A stretch of DNA of 64,000 nt from Geosiphon pyriformis (GCA_016748015.1 JAAOMT010000175.1:167395-231394), one strand, 5' to 3'; shown: positions 1 through 12,200, counted from the stretch's first letter. Numbers and translations are program-made. Notes: generated by a model not told the origin, from the sequence alone.

Positions 1-409
1 TTTTGTATTCTCCTAGTAATGAATACAAGTTCTGTTTAATCTATTACAAAGATTAAAAACCAATTAGTTTGATACCCTAAGAAGAAATAAAAGAAGTGCA
101 GAAGTCTTTTGAGAATAAACCACCTAAGATACAATTACTTACAATAGAACAAAAAAAATTCTCTTCAGAAGAAAAAAAATAAACATTGAAAATCTGTTGG
201 CTAAAAATAGCTCAGTTATCTCAAAAAAATAATATCTTTAGACAAATCTATGTAATACAATACACCATTATTACCAAAAAAACTCATCCCATCTATTTAA
301 AGTCTTATTAATCCAATTAATGCAATAATAAGTTCATCAAAAAAGAAATAACCTGAATGAAAAATCTTGAATTCATACAAAAAACCAAGAATAAATAGGC
401 TTTTTCAGT

Positions 410-1110
410 TATAATAGTATCCAAAAAAAATAAAATCCTATGCTTTTGTGTTGACTATTACCAACTAAATGTCATTATTATAAAAAATATGTATTTACTC
501 TCCAAAATTAATGCAATGTTAGATAAATTCAATGGTGCTGTTTTTTTCTCAACTATTGACTTAACTGCTGAATTTTAACAAGTAGAAATAGATTCAGAAA
601 GTAGAAAAAAAACTGCTTTTATTACCAAGTATGGTACTTATAAATTCATTGTCATGTCTTTTGGTCTTACCAATGCTTCTCTCACTTTTCAATGCTTAAT
701 GAACAAAGTATTTGAATTAATAAAAAAAAACTTTGTTCTAGTTTATTTGGACAATATAATGATATACTCAAAAAACTGGAATAAATACTTTGAACATTTG
801 CAGAAAATTTTTGATCTGCTTAGAAATGCTGGCCTCAAAATCAATCCAATCAAATTTTTCTTTGAATGCCAATCCATTTAGTTTCTTGGTTATCTTATTA
901 CAAAAGATAAAATCTTTCTTGATCCAGCTAAAGTTGAAAAGTTCAAAACATTAAACAACTAATAAATATTCTTAAACTATGCTCTTTCCTTGGTTTGACT
1001 TCTTACTATCACAAATTTATCAAAAATTTCTCCAAAATTGCTTTTTCTCTCAATTAGCTACTCAAAAAAAATATCAATTATTACTGAGGCACTCATCAAC
1101 AAAAAGCATT
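410..1110 (+). pseudogene. Family-3 reverse transcriptase relic
   Basis: RT of a Ty3/gypsy element, which would copy element RNA into cDNA. Readable landmarks are a CVDYYQLN-like segment near 450, FFSTIDL near 545, SFGLTNASLTFQ at about 657 and the catalytic-box remnant VYLDNIMIYS at about 740-770. The second catalytic Asp of YLDD has become Asn. The longest open piece is 654-881. At least one in-frame stop precedes it and one follows. This is not functional RT. Confidence 0.78.
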
Positions 1111-1129
1111 TAAAACTCTGAAAGAAAAA

Positions 1130-1530
1130 CTTGTTACTAAACCAATTCTTAAGCAACTTAATCTGAACCAATTTTTCATCCTCCATACTAATGTATTTGT
1201 TTATGGACTTGGTACTGTCCTCTTACAAAAAAATAAAAATAGCAGGGAATATGCTATAACATATGCCAATAGATTTTTTACATCAGCAGAAAAGAACTAT
1301 TCAGTTATTGAACAAGAATGTTTAACAGTAGTCTGGGCCACTAATTACTGGGATTAATATCTTTTTGGTGTGAAATTTTTAGTAGCAACAGATTATCAAG
1401 TTTTGGTTTGGCTGTAGAACAAAAAAAAGCTGGAACATAAATAGATAACTTGCTGAATACTCCATTTGGATGAATTTAACTATGATATTCAACACCACAA
1501 AGGAGCTAATCATTAAAATGTTGATGTTCT
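1130..1530 (+). pseudogene. Family-3 RNase H relic
   Basis: Gypsy RNase H follows RT in order. The segments FILHTNVFVYGLGTVL, AITYANRFF, AEKNYSVIEQECL and WATNYW are readable and match the usual D..G.G..L, Y.S, EKNY...E.E.LA pattern. The first catalytic Asp is replaced by Asn (HTN). Stops occur after WATNYWD and in the downstream segment. Confidence 0.7.
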
Positions 1531-1799
1531 CTCTAGACTTATTATTCAATAATAGTACAATCTCTCAACCAAACCAACTTAATTATTAGTAAATCTCTCA
1601 TAAACAAACACAATAATAGACTTGGACAATTACTTTGTCTTAATGAAATTTTTGGGTAAAGAACAATATCCACCAGAATACACTTGACAGCAAAGAGAAC
1701 ATTTACACAAACAATTAAATTTCTATTTAATTTGTCAAAACCAATTTTACAAAAGAAATAAAAAAGATCCTAATTGCCTTTAGAGAGTTATTAGATTTG

Positions 1800-2870
1800 A
1801 AAAAAAAGAAATTGTGATCTATAACATGTACATTAATCCATTAGTTGGACACTTTAAAAAAACAAAAACAATTCAAAAAACTTTAACTCACTATTATTGG
1901 TCTACTTTGGGAAAAAACATTGCTGAATATATAAAAATCTGTGATATTTGTCAAAAAAAAGACAAACCCAATTGCAAAGAAGATATCTATCTAATCTCTG
2001 TTAGTCAACCATTTGACAGAATTGGTATAGATATTATTAGATCTTTAACAATAACTTCTAATGACAACAGATATATTATCACAGCTATCAACTATCTTAC
2101 AAAATAGGTAAAAGTAAAAGTCATCTCAGATTAAACAGTAGTTTCAATAGTCAATTTCATTTATGAAGATATTATTTGTCACTATGGCTGCTTCAAAAAA
2201 CTTTTATCTAATAAAAGAAGAGCTTTTCTCAATATACTGATTGAAAAACTTTGTAGAAAAATGGAAATATATCATAAACTTTTTTCTTTTTACCATCCTC
2301 AAACAAATAGCCTAATAAAACATTTCAATAGAACACTATGTGAAACATTAGTCAAAACCAGTAAAAAAGCAAATTTATGAGACAAAGTACTGTCTTCAGC
2401 TTTGTTTGCTTATAGAACTGTGAATTATGACATAACAAGTTATGAATCTTTTTATCTGCTCTATGAATGTATGGCAACACTATCAATAGAAATTGACATT
2501 GAAACAATACTCTTTAAAGAAATTACAATAGGAAATTATAAAGACATTTTGCAAAAAAAACTTAGTATTATTTTTGATTTCTTGGTAGAAGCATGAATAA
2601 TTGCTTTTAAAAAAATAAAACAGTTCCAAGAAAAGCTTAAGAAGAAAAAAACTTATAAAATACTTTCTTTAAGTATTAGTGACTTGGTATTGGAATACCA
2701 TTTAAACAGAAACAATATCTATAATAATAAATTTTTTAGCCAGTAGAAAGAACTTTTTTTAGTCAACAAAGTTTTGAATAATGGTTCTTATATACTTCAA
2801 GATCAATTTGAAACAATCTTTAATAATTGTTCTGTTTATGGTACATGACTTAAAAAATATTATAAACGAC
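1800..2870 (+). pseudogene. Family-3 integrase relic with C-terminal domain
   Basis: Integrase inserts element cDNA into the host genome. At 1814-2107 the HHCC zinc-binding region is readable (VGHFKKT, then CDICQKK), followed by the core start DRIGIDII. Later come HPQTNSLI..FNRTLCE near 2295-2345 and FAYRTVNYDIT at about 2400. The C-terminal domain is readable at about 2670-2865 (DLVLEYHLN, FLVNKVLNNGSYIL, LKKYY). Several stops interrupt it. I see no chromodomain downstream. Confidence 0.72.
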
Positions 2871-3772
2871 CTGATTGGTTGTCTATTGTGGTAATATTGA
2901 CTCAAATAATTAGCAAAAACCAAGTATAAATAAATGCACCATTTCCAAAACAGAGGTATCTTCAATTGACATAAATAATTATTTTCTGGATCAAAACATT
3001 CAAACACCTTCTATATTTTCCATGAGTATTGGATCAAAAACTATTCAAATACTACTTTGATTATTGAAAAACAAACCACCATAACTGATAGCAGTAGAAC
3101 ACATATTGTTATTAAACCTAAGAAAACTATTACCAAAAGAATTGGTAGCAAAATGGATAAATATTTGTTGGAAAGTATATCAGCAGCTATACTTCTATCT
3201 TTCAGCATAATTGGAAAAACAATTTAAGAAATCTTGCCCATAGACAAAAACTTGTTATATAAAAGGCAATTAGAACTCTATAGTTGCCTTAGTGCAATCA
3301 TAAAAGATATAAAACTCCTAAAAAAAACAACTTCAGAAATACAAGTAGAAATTTTGGGCATTATATGGTTAAATATTCCAAAAGTTTTAACTATTGCTAA
3401 AAAAGCCAAAACTTTAATATAAAGATTTGGTCTCTTGAATACAAAACTCATTTCATTTTAAGTATTATATATTCTATCCACAAAAAATTTCAACAAATTA
3501 GTTAGCTTTGAGTTAGACAAAACTTTTTAAATAAATTACATTATAAATAGCTTGATTTTGTCAGAGCTCAATCTTTTTGGAGAGAATAATATTATGGTTG
3601 AAACCCATACTTTTTATTAATTATTATATGTATTAGCTACTAATGTCATATAATTAGCCACTCTATTTTTAGATAGTAATCATTGACCTGATCAATAATC
3701 TGATTATTAATCTGATTATTGACCTAATTATTGACCACTTTTGATAATTATATAAGCAATGAATCTCTTAGC
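2871..3772 (+). other. AT-rich 3' remainder of family-3 element and spacer
   Basis: Downstream of the integrase the sequence is AT-rich with one short open stretch at 3234-3422 (62 codons, Lys/Ile/Leu rich, no recognisable domain). At 3680-3745 there is a simple repetitive patch of TGATTATTGACCT-like units. No LTR of family 3 can be recognised, and nothing here supports a host gene. Confidence 0.4.
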
Positions 3773-4634
3773 TGTTATTATAGGTAATTATTTGGGGTTT
3801 TGAATTAAATAACAAACTCATAACTTGGTGCTTAATATCTACTTTGATGGTGATATCTAAAGGTTTTGCTGGTCTGAAGATTTTGGTTGAGTCTTTTGTA
3901 TAATAGACAGAGATTCAAGTATTGTGATCCATAGCTTCCCAGAATTACAATTTCATCAAATTTCTTTCTTAGCATGATGGCTGGTAATTCTTTTGGTAAG
4001 CTATCCTTAATTAAGTGTTCTACTTTTATTTTTGGGTCTTTTACCAGTTACTTTAACATTGATAACTCTGCATGTAAACTTTTAATCAGTTAGTAAACAA
4101 TAAAGAAACAAAATAAAAAAAAGAAAAAAAATAACAAAAGAAAGAAATAAGCCAAGATAAATGCAAGTTAGTATCTTGTCAATAGCTGTAATCAAGAGCT
4201 ATTGTTTTAGTGTGGTTAAGTATTTGTTACTATCAACATAAAATGTTGATAGTGGAAAGTAAATTGAGATAGCAAATAATTATTTATTAATATTTGTGAT
4301 TTGAAAGATTGCTTAGATAAACTCTAAACTGAGAGGTCTGTTTTTTTTGCTTTTAATGTTACTACTATATATACATAATTCTCTTTAGATAAGAAATCTT
4401 TTTTCTTTGCTAAATTTTTTGAAAAATCTTTGATTTCCTAAAACATCCAGGATTTCCTAAAAAATTCTCAACTTTTCTGAAATATCTTGGATTTCCTGAA
4501 TAATCCTGGATTTCCTGAAACATCTAGGATTTCCTAAAAAAATTTTTTTCTCTTCTTTTATTTTAATTGGCTATTTTATAATCATGTGTTTTTTTTTGAT
4601 TATTTATTATTTTTTCTCTTTTCTAAGTATAACA
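3773..4634 (-). repeat. Solo LTR of family-1 gypsy element
   Basis: The segment matches the family-1 LTRs at 11400-12266 and 20691-21533 end to end, from TGTTATTATAGGTAAT to TATAACA. It shares the inner hairpin (ACTATCAACAT, AAA, ATGTTGATAGT near 4231), the CAATAGC/GCTATTG hairpin, the TATATATACATAATT box near 4366 and the TTTCCTGAAA-type repeats at 4430-4540. Neither flank carries element internal sequence, so it is a solo LTR. No target duplication is left: ttagc on the left, ctata on the right. Confidence 0.82.
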
Positions 4635-6649
4635 CTATAAAAAACATGTCAAAAAACAAGACATATTAGAAATTAAAAAAATAAAATAAATAAAATAACA
4701 ACTTTCATCTCAATTTTTCTTTTATTGCTAATTTTTCTTTCCTTATCTTTAAGTATCCAAACATTTTGAGATAAAAAATTACTTGTTGGTTATTTTCTAC
4801 TCTTTTCTTAAAACATGTAATTGTAGTATTTAAGGATTATTGAATAAAACATAACTAAAGAATACATCTGATACCTAATATTAAATTCTAAGAGTGCTGA
4901 TGTAAAGCATAGAATTATACCAGTGTGTGATTATTTGTTGACAGTACAGACTATCCCTTTACCTTCAGATTTCTCAATTATTTTTAAAAAGTATAGCAAC
5001 TGAAATATTTTATAAGACTGATTTTACACATTGAATCCATACTTATTCAATTTGCTCTTTAAAGTTAAATTCCCTTGATTCCTTTTATCACCCTACAATC
5101 CTGTTTTTTCTTGCTATTTGTTAGCTTATTACTTCAATCTGTAACAATATACTAAGTTGTTGTCTAATTATTGTCTACTTAAATAGTATTGTTAACAAAT
5201 ACACTAGCAACAAAAAAATATAAGACTAGTTTGGCTTTTTACATATCTTGTTTTAGTTACAAACTTAAAATCAATCTTATATTCATATATATTCTTTTGC
5301 TTTTTGATTATACATAAAAGAAAATCATAGAAAATACACCAAAAAAAAAAAGAAAACACTTTATTTTAATCTAATCTATCATGTATTTAATATTTGTCTA
5401 TTAAATTAAAGTTAATAATAACTTGATTAATATAATTATTATAAATACTGCCAAAAAATTTAATAAATTTATTATATATTTAATATAAATTAAACTATTT
5501 TTTAAGTACATTTAACTTATCAAATTATATGCTTTTTGCATATTTTATAATATTAATTAAAGTTTATAATTCTTTTTTAGTGTGTTTTTTACCACTGAAT
5601 TAATAGCAAAAACTGGAAATTGTGTATTTATTCTCTTTAAAACTGAAAAATTATTATTTTAAAGCATATTATACTTATTGTAAACTAAAAAAATTCTATT
5701 TAACAACACTTTAAAAAAATTTTTCCAAGCTGTTTCAATTAGTATAATAGATTTGAGTTGGTTAAAACTTTTTTCTATTTATATAATTTAAGAATTATTA
5801 ATATTTAAGCTTTTTTTAAGACTAAAAAACTGATTTATATAACAAACAACTATTAAAAAAGTTTAACAAAAGATTTAAAACCAAAAAATTACAATGTTTT
5901 CAAAGTTTGTTAGGTATTTTAGACAAATCAAAAATTTTTTCATCTAACAAATCTAATATAATTCTTAATATTTTATCAAAACCAATTTTATTCATAATAC
6001 TAAAAAAAACATTATTTGTTACATAAATTAAAAACAAATATTGCCAAAACCAAATATCTAAAACAACATTAACTACTGTTTATTTTCTTATTTATTTTTT
6101 TATAATTGAATTTATTCAGAACTTAATTTCATTAAATTCTAAAATTAAGTCTTTCTATTTACTAAATAATTTAAGACTATTTTGTAAAAAAAATGTTCTA
6201 AAGCATTTTTAATAGTGTGATCTTTATTAATTTTAAACTTTTTATCTTCTTATTAATAACAACACAAATTCTTATAACTTTAGTATATTGAAATTTAATA
6301 AGCTTAAATGCTTAATACAACTTTCTAATTTTGGCTAATTTAGATCTAATTGTATCTAAATTGGTTTTAGATACCAAAAAATCTTGTATATTATATGTAT
6401 ATTAAATATCAAATAACAATTAATAAGCAATCAAGTTATTTAATTTATGACTAAAACCCAAACATAAAATTTAAACAATTTTAGATACCAAAACCTTCAA
6501 TTTATGAAACCAAAATAAAATTTTAATAAAAATATTATCGAAATTTTTGTTTAAAAAACCAATAATTTTTTTAATAGTATTCTATATAGAATTTAAATTA
6601 AAAAGTTCTCTTAAAAGACAAAAATTTCTATTAAACACAACAATATTTA

Positions 6650-7500
6650 CTAATATAATATTTTTAAATTAGATTTATTTGGTCATATTGGCTTTTTTAA
6701 AGTTGTATTTCCATCAATTTTTGTTAATTTGTTTGTAAAAGTTACTTAAATGTTCATCTAAAATGTTATTTAAACTGACTAAAATAAAACAACAAAATAA
6801 TTTGTATCAAAAAAGTCAATTATATTCGAAACTTTTCTGTTAGTACAAACATTAATTAGATTAGATAATGTAAAAATATAATTAATTGTTTTTTTAACCA
6901 TTTGTAAAAATTCTTTCAAATAAAAACTTTTGCAAATAGACTTTTAAACAAAAAATTAATTAATCTAAAATCCATATATTTTTTAAAATTGGTATTATAT
7001 TTAACACTATTTTCATTAAATTTATCATTCAAAACAATAAAAATACTTTTATTATATGTTTTAACAATAGCAGAATTAACAATAAACATTAAATTTAAAT
7101 GTTTTTCAAAAGATACATTTACATAGAGCCCCAATACCAAAACTGACTATTTGTTTTTAAACAGCAAATAAATTAACAAAAGTTTACTAAAAAGCTTTAA
7201 AACTTTTAAGACATGTCAAACTAAATAATTATTTATAATAATTACAACACTAATATCTATATAACCAGACTTCAAACTGGAAACAAAAATTCTACCTCTA
7301 CTAAACTTATTTACAATTTAAGATCTAATATTAGAATATAATTTTGTTTTAATAACTATTGAAATATTGTTCTTAGATTTCTTATATCATTTAAAAATAT
7401 TCTTCTGCTTAGTAAAATTGCTTATTCTTTTAATATTACATGTAGTAATTTTTTAAATGAAACTAGTTATTAAGATATTAAAAAAAAGCACTATAAGCCA
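6650..7500 (-). pseudogene. LINE ORF2 apurinic-type endonuclease relic
   Basis: On the minus strand, readable segments appear in order: VSSLKSGYIDISVVIIINN near 7.28 kb, VLGLYVNVS near 7.13 kb, FIVLNDKFNEN near 7.04 kb (the degenerate GGDFNE of the APE nuclease fold) and, after a stop-rich gap, INYIF..SNLINV and an FFDTN remnant near 6.8 kb. This enzyme would nick target DNA for target-primed reverse transcription. The catalytic Asp in the GGDFNE motif has been lost (DKFNE), and many stops interrupt the frame. Confidence 0.65.
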
Positions 7501-7899
7501 AAACTAGACTATTAAATTTAGCTAACAAATTTATAATTAAATTAAAAAACTCTTTAATTATGTTTTCAACTTAACTATATCTGAAAAAGTTAAAAAATTT
7601 AACTTTATAACAGTCTTACTATTAGTAAACACATCTAAACTTTTTATTATTATTATATTATTTATTTAATTTTGTGATAAAAAAGTTATTAATGGCTAAT
7701 ATTTAAGACTAAACTAAAAAATTATTAATACAAGCATGTTTAACCTCTTAACCAATTTACTAATTTGTTCTACAAGATTAATAAAACTGTTTTTGATTTT
7801 TTTAAAATGTTTTTTTATTATATTTACAACTATTAAAAAAGATTTGACTTTATATAAAAAATTAGACTAAAAAAACTACCAAATAATATTTAAAAAAAA

Positions 7900-9330
7900 A
7901 TTACCAATTATAAATGTCCAAATTTTATTATCAAAACCTATTAAACAGACAATAAAAACAGACTTTTTATTATATATTTTGACTAATGTAAGCTGGTCTA
8001 AAGCTAAAAAAAAGCTTTTTTTTTTTTAAGTATTGACATATTACTTACTAAATTACAACTAAGAAAAATATAGCCAAGTCTATTACAGATTAAACAAACA
8101 GCTAAAAACAAAAAAGACAAATAAAAAGTAATACTTTTTATAACAGAATTCATAACTATTGCTTTAATTAGATTTTTCTCAAAGTCAAAACACACAATAG
8201 TACATTTAATATAAATATAATTAACTGAATTACAATTAATAATTCATGTTTTTTTGCTAATTAAACCAATAAACTTTTAAAAATTATAAGCAGTTATTGT
8301 TATAAAAAGTATATAAAGCAAAGTTTTAAACTTATTTTTGAAATTTTATGTCTGTTTATAAATATTAGCTCTAATCATACAGACTATATTCTTTTTAATA
8401 AAAATAGACCACTTAAATACCAAAAAATTAGCTTAATTTTAATCATCTAATTCTATAATTACAATTTGTTAGAACTTTATTAATTGTATTTTGATTAACT
8501 TAATAATATTATAGCTAATAACTATAGTTTATACAGTCTTCACAAATTTTTTTACAGAAATTTTTTTACAATAATTGCTTAATTCATAAAATTGTTTATC
8601 AGTCATTTAAAATTGGTATTTATTATAACATTATAATTATTAGCCAAATTAATTATAATTAATATTGCTTTTTTAAAAGTAAAAAATATTTGAATAATTC
8701 TAATAAATTTTAAAAGAGTAAAAGCTTTTTTAAAATTATTTACATTAGAAAATATATTTTTAACAACTTTTAATTTATTTTAAGCAGATTTTTCAGTAAT
8801 AGCCAAAAAATCAATATCTAAAACAAATAATTTGCAAACTGAAATATAAACCAAAAGCTTGAAAAAAAAAGAGAAAAAAAAAATATTTATTTAAAATATT
8901 ACTATTATTATCATTGCTAATATTAAAATTAATTTGTTCAAGAAATTTTCTAAAAACATACTTAATAATAATTTTGCTTAGTTTTTTAAAAGTTATGTTA
9001 ATATTTTTATGGCTGAATTATTGTTACCAAGTTAAAAACTGGTTTTTTTAACCAAAAACTTCTTTTTTATTTTTTTATTTTTTGTATTAGTAATGTTTTT
9101 AGCAATTAAACTGCTTGTTCTACTAGTTTTAAATAACTTTTAAAAAACATTAATATCAATTTTAATAGCAAAATTTTTTAAAATACTCTTTTTATAATTT
9201 TTTCTGGAAAACAGTTTTGAAATTATAGAACCAACACCAGACTTTTTTTGGACTTTTTTATATTCATATCATTACTAATGTTAATAGTCTTATAGTTAAA
9301 TAAAAAAAAATTTGAAATATTTAATTAAAT
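7900..9330 (-). pseudogene. LINE ORF1 relic with altered zinc knuckle
   Basis: ORF1 proteins bind LINE RNA. The open stretch 8004-8195 (63 codons) contains CLICNRLGYIFLSC, a CCHC knuckle (C-x2-C-x4-H-x4-C) whose His has changed to Tyr. It is followed by LVSNMSILKKKKAFF. Upstream, toward 9.3 kb, Ser/Lys-rich stretches resemble an ORF1 N-terminus. The rest is broken by stops. The order relative to the endonuclease fits a minus-strand LINE. Confidence 0.58.
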
Positions 9331-9414
9331 AGTAAGAAATAAACAAATACAAAAAAAACTTCTTTTACAAATAACTGTACTTTTTCAAAATTTTGGAATA
9401 TAAGAAAAAAAGAA

Positions 9415-9640
9415 GATTTTTTTATTAATTTTATTTTATGTTTATTATGAATTTAACAAGTATGGCCCAACCACTATTTAGAAATTAGGACCAAACTAAG
9501 TGATCCAAAGCTAAATATGGTTCATGCATTTACTACATGTAACCAACTACTCAAGCCAGTTCAGGCTATACTATATTAATACACCAGAAGAAAACTTATC
9601 CAAAAAAAACATCTTTTGAACAATCTCAAATAATGTAGCA
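9415..9640 (-). repeat. LINE 3' tail, copy 1
   Basis: This segment aligns with 22150-22310, the 3' end of another LINE copy. Shared landmarks on the plus strand are TTAACAAGTRTRGCC, ACCAAACTAAG, TACATGT and CTACTCARGCCAG. On the minus strand it ends in CTTGTTAAATTCATAATAAACATAAAATAAAA, with AATAAA-like and poly(A)-like sequence. It follows ORF1 directly, with no ORF2 between. Confidence 0.68.
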
Positions 9641-11399
9641 CTATTATTAACTAATTCAACTAACTACTCAGTTGTCTTAAAGACATCAGCCTTTACAATA
9701 GCAGATTTATGTTTCTAAAGAAGCATCAAATTAGAAAACATATTATCATCAAAAGATAACAAACTCACATAAAAACCTAACATGTCAATATTTTCAAAGC
9801 CACACTTAAATTTCAGAGCAATCACTTCTCACTTCAACTTATCAACAGCTTTGTTAAAGAAACCCATGTGAACCAAAACTTCATTGACCTTAAGGCTAAG
9901 AGCAATATTAGAAACCAGATTACCATTAACAAATTGTTCAAAAATTTTGACCATAGAGCCAACAGGCTTAATAATAGATTTAACCAAAACAGAAAGCTTG
10001 GCCAAATCAAATTCTAGAGACTCCAGCCAAAAAAACACCAAAGAAACATTAACAGCAACAAAAAGAGCAGAAGCCACCAAAGGAGAAAACTCAGAAAAAA
10101 CAGAGAGAACAGATGTCTTTACATAAGATAAAGAACTGACAAAATGGGGTTTAAACATCTTGGGAGCCTTAAAAGAAAGAGATAGAGCAACCTTATAGTC
10201 CATAGCCAAGTGGTCTATCTTTTAACACTAAAAACAATGCTGACAACCAGCAGTTTCTCACCATATATGGCACTTTTTTAGTGTACCAGTTTTAATAACA
10301 ACAAAGTCCAAATCAGCTTAAGAGCCAAATGTAACCAAAGCAAAGCAAAAACAACGACCAAAATTAGAAGACCAAGAAATAAAATAAGTCTGACCATCAA
10401 CTTGAAAAACCATATCACTGATTTCAAAAGCAGTACAGTCAGGAAAAAAGTTGACCAATTTGGTCTTAAACCTATCACAAGACACAATTGTTTTTTGTTG
10501 ATTCACAAGGAGAAGAATCTGAACACTATCTTTGTCCACCAAAACTGATCAGTAATTAAGAACAGATGTGACAGCAACTAAATTCTCAAAATAAACTACA
10601 ACATACTGTCAAATGTCAGCAGGCTTTAGCACAACATAAGTAATCACACCAAAAACACTGAAAACTGTCTTAATGTCAGCAGCAAACACATCCAAAGGCA
10701 TATCATGCAGTGCAACAGCAGCAGAAAAAAAACCAAACTCATAAACTACCAAGGACTTGGCAATTTTAAGGGTAGTCAAATGTATAGAGCTTGTAAGCTC
10801 AACCAAAAATACAGTTTCCAAAGACACTTAAGAAGCAAACTCCATACTAAAAGTTTCACATTGTCTTTTAATACTGATTTTGTACCCAAAAAACCATGCA
10901 CGGACTGAAAAACAGCCTTAATATAAGCCAATTTGATCTTAAAAGTAGCACTAGACACCAAAGTAGAGACCATCTACCCAGCAAACCTTTGACAACTAGT
11001 AATAGTTTCCCAAGCACCATCAGAAATAACACCAGAAACAAGAGGAAAAGATGATTCAGTTTTCATTTAATCAGCTCAGTTCTTAAAAACAGGTGACCTA
11101 ACAGGAGGAGATTGTTTTGCTTCTAAAACTGGCAATGATTTACTGAAAAACACCACATTTGGCAACACAACCAGTGGTTGATTTAGGCCCATCTTGGATA
11201 ACATGCCAGATAATACTATGGAGATCTTATTTAAAATCTTATTGGGAACCACAAAGGAGTTCAGTGTAACAATAGTAGAGACAAGTGACTGCTCTCACTT
11301 TCTTGAACTTTTGGTCTTTTTGACCATTTTCTTCAAAGAGGAGGTACTAGAAACACCAGATATTGAAGCTATGGAGGAGAATACCAGCTTATTAACTGG
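9640..11399 (-). pseudogene. LINE ORF1, 3' (C-terminal) portion, interrupted gene
   Basis: This is the continuation of the ORF1 that starts at 21817, separated from it by the family-1 gypsy insertion. Minus-strand open pieces include 10776-10973, 10609-10827, 10318-10542 and 9829-10209. They read as an RNA-binding gag-like protein: VFQSVHGFLG, IKTVFSVFGVITYVVLKP (RRM-like), TAFEISDMVFQVDGQTYFI, FALVTFGS, then a knuckle remnant CQHCF..KIDHLAMDYK and a helical C-terminus with LAKLSVLVKS. Several single stops interrupt it, mostly Gln or Trp to stop. Confidence 0.7.
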
Positions 11400-11836
11400 T
11401 GTTACAGGTGATTATTTCTACTGTTGAATTAAATAACAAACCTGTAACTTGGTGCTCAAAAGCTATAATGTTGTTAGTAATATCTGAAGGTGTTGTATCT
11501 GAAGGTTTTGGTTGAGTCCTTTGTATAATAGACAGAGATTCAATAGTGTCGATAGTAGATGTATCTTTCCAAAAGTTTTCCCAATTTTTTTCTCAGCGTG
11601 GTGGCCGGATTTAGTCTGGCAGTCATGTCCTTTTGGTAAGCTATTCGATAATATATAAAATTTTACCCATATTTCTGGGTCTTTTACCAGGCTATCCTTG
11701 ATGTCAATAACTCAGCACTTTAATCTTTAATCAATTAGTATACAACAACAAATCACAATAATAAAGAAAAAGAAATAAAAAGAAAATAAAGAAAGAAAAA
11801 AAATAAGCCAAGACAATTTGTAGATTAGTATCTTGT

Positions 11837-11910
11837 CAATAGCCATGATCAAGAGCTATTGTTCCAGCATGGTTAAGTATCAATTACTATCAACATGAAG
11901 GGTTGATAGT
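11837..11910 (-). promoter_or_regulatory. Two tandem hairpins in the family-1 LTR
   Basis: Hairpin one pairs CAATAGC (11837-11843) with GCTATTG (11855-11861) around an 11-base loop. Hairpin two pairs ACTATCAAC (11886-11894) with GTTGATAGT (11902-11910) around a 7-base loop. The second is even longer in the solo LTR at 3773-4634 (11-bp stem). Both lie downstream of the TATA box, so they should be present in the transcript. They may be structured RNA elements of the R/U5 region. The role is inferred. Confidence 0.5.
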
Positions 11911-12012
11911 GGGGAGTAGATTGAGATATGAAATAATTATTTATTTGATGATTGCGTTTCTAGGCTAAGGATTCTGTGGTATCGATTCTGTCTTTTCTGT
12001 TTCTAATACTAC

Positions 12013-12035
12013 TGCTATATATACATAATTGAGAT
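12013..12035 (-). promoter_or_regulatory. TATA box of family-1 LTR promoter
   Basis: In element orientation the LTR contains ATTATGTATATATAGCAGTAG. The TATATATA core is kept in the other family-1 LTRs, for example near 4366 and 21313, and in plus orientation near 37960 and 47038. It lies just downstream of the AATCCTG repeat array, as a core promoter would at the U3/R border. Confidence 0.55.
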
Positions 12036-12049
12036 TTCTCAATTCCTTG

Positions 12050-12200
12050 ATTCTTTATGACAGGAATCCTGGAATTCCTGGAATTCTGCGATTCCTTTGA
12101 GAAAAATCCTGCAATTTTGGAATCCTGCAATTCCTCGTTGGGGAATCCTGAAATTCCTGGAATCCTGCAATTTTTGAAAGAAAACCTGGAATTCCCTATT
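12050..12200 (-). repeat. AATCCTGNAATTCC repeat array in family-1 U3
   Basis: About 150 bp of imperfect short repeats built from GGAATCCTGNAATTCCTGG-like units, many partly palindromic (GGAATTCC). The same kind of array occurs in the other family-1 LTRs (near 4430-4540, 21350-21470, 37790-37930 and 46855-47000), with unit number and order varying. It lies directly upstream of the TATA box, so a transcription-factor-binding or enhancer role is plausible but inferred. Confidence 0.6.

Larger units (their letters stand above)
1..3422 (+). mobile_element. Decayed Ty3/gypsy retrotransposon fragment (family 3)
   Basis: This is a plus-strand pol relic cut by the window start. RT, RNase H, integrase zinc finger, integrase core and integrase C-terminal domain can be read in the usual gypsy order, with many stops and frame changes. 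No LTR is visible on either side. The RT and integrase differ clearly from families 1 and 2 in this window, and I see no dUTPase, although the segment where it would lie is outside the window. Stops mostly replace Gln or Trp, as expected from deamination. Confidence 0.8.
4650..9330 (-). mobile_element. Heavily decayed LINE (non-LTR retrotransposon), minus strand
   Basis: The block is roughly 80% A+T with no long ORF. Read on the minus strand it keeps LINE landmarks in the right order: a Ser/Lys-rich ORF1 N-terminus near 9.2-9.3 kb (SKKS), a CCHC-like knuckle near 8.1 kb, then an ORF2 endonuclease at about 6.65-7.5 kb. The part below about 6.6 kb should hold RT, but I cannot find a convincing RT motif by eye. 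LINE-type proteins of arbuscular mycorrhizal fungi, as I remember them, match these segments closely. Confidence 0.62.

Noticed and set aside
6000-8500. Possible mitochondrial or organellar insertion because of the AT-richness
   Set aside because: No tRNA, rRNA or respiratory gene motifs; LINE segments explain the readable parts.
10126-10318. Plus-strand ORFs within the LINE ORF1 region (for example 9884-10126)
   Set aside because: Thr/Lys-rich antisense shadows of the minus-strand LINE ORF1.
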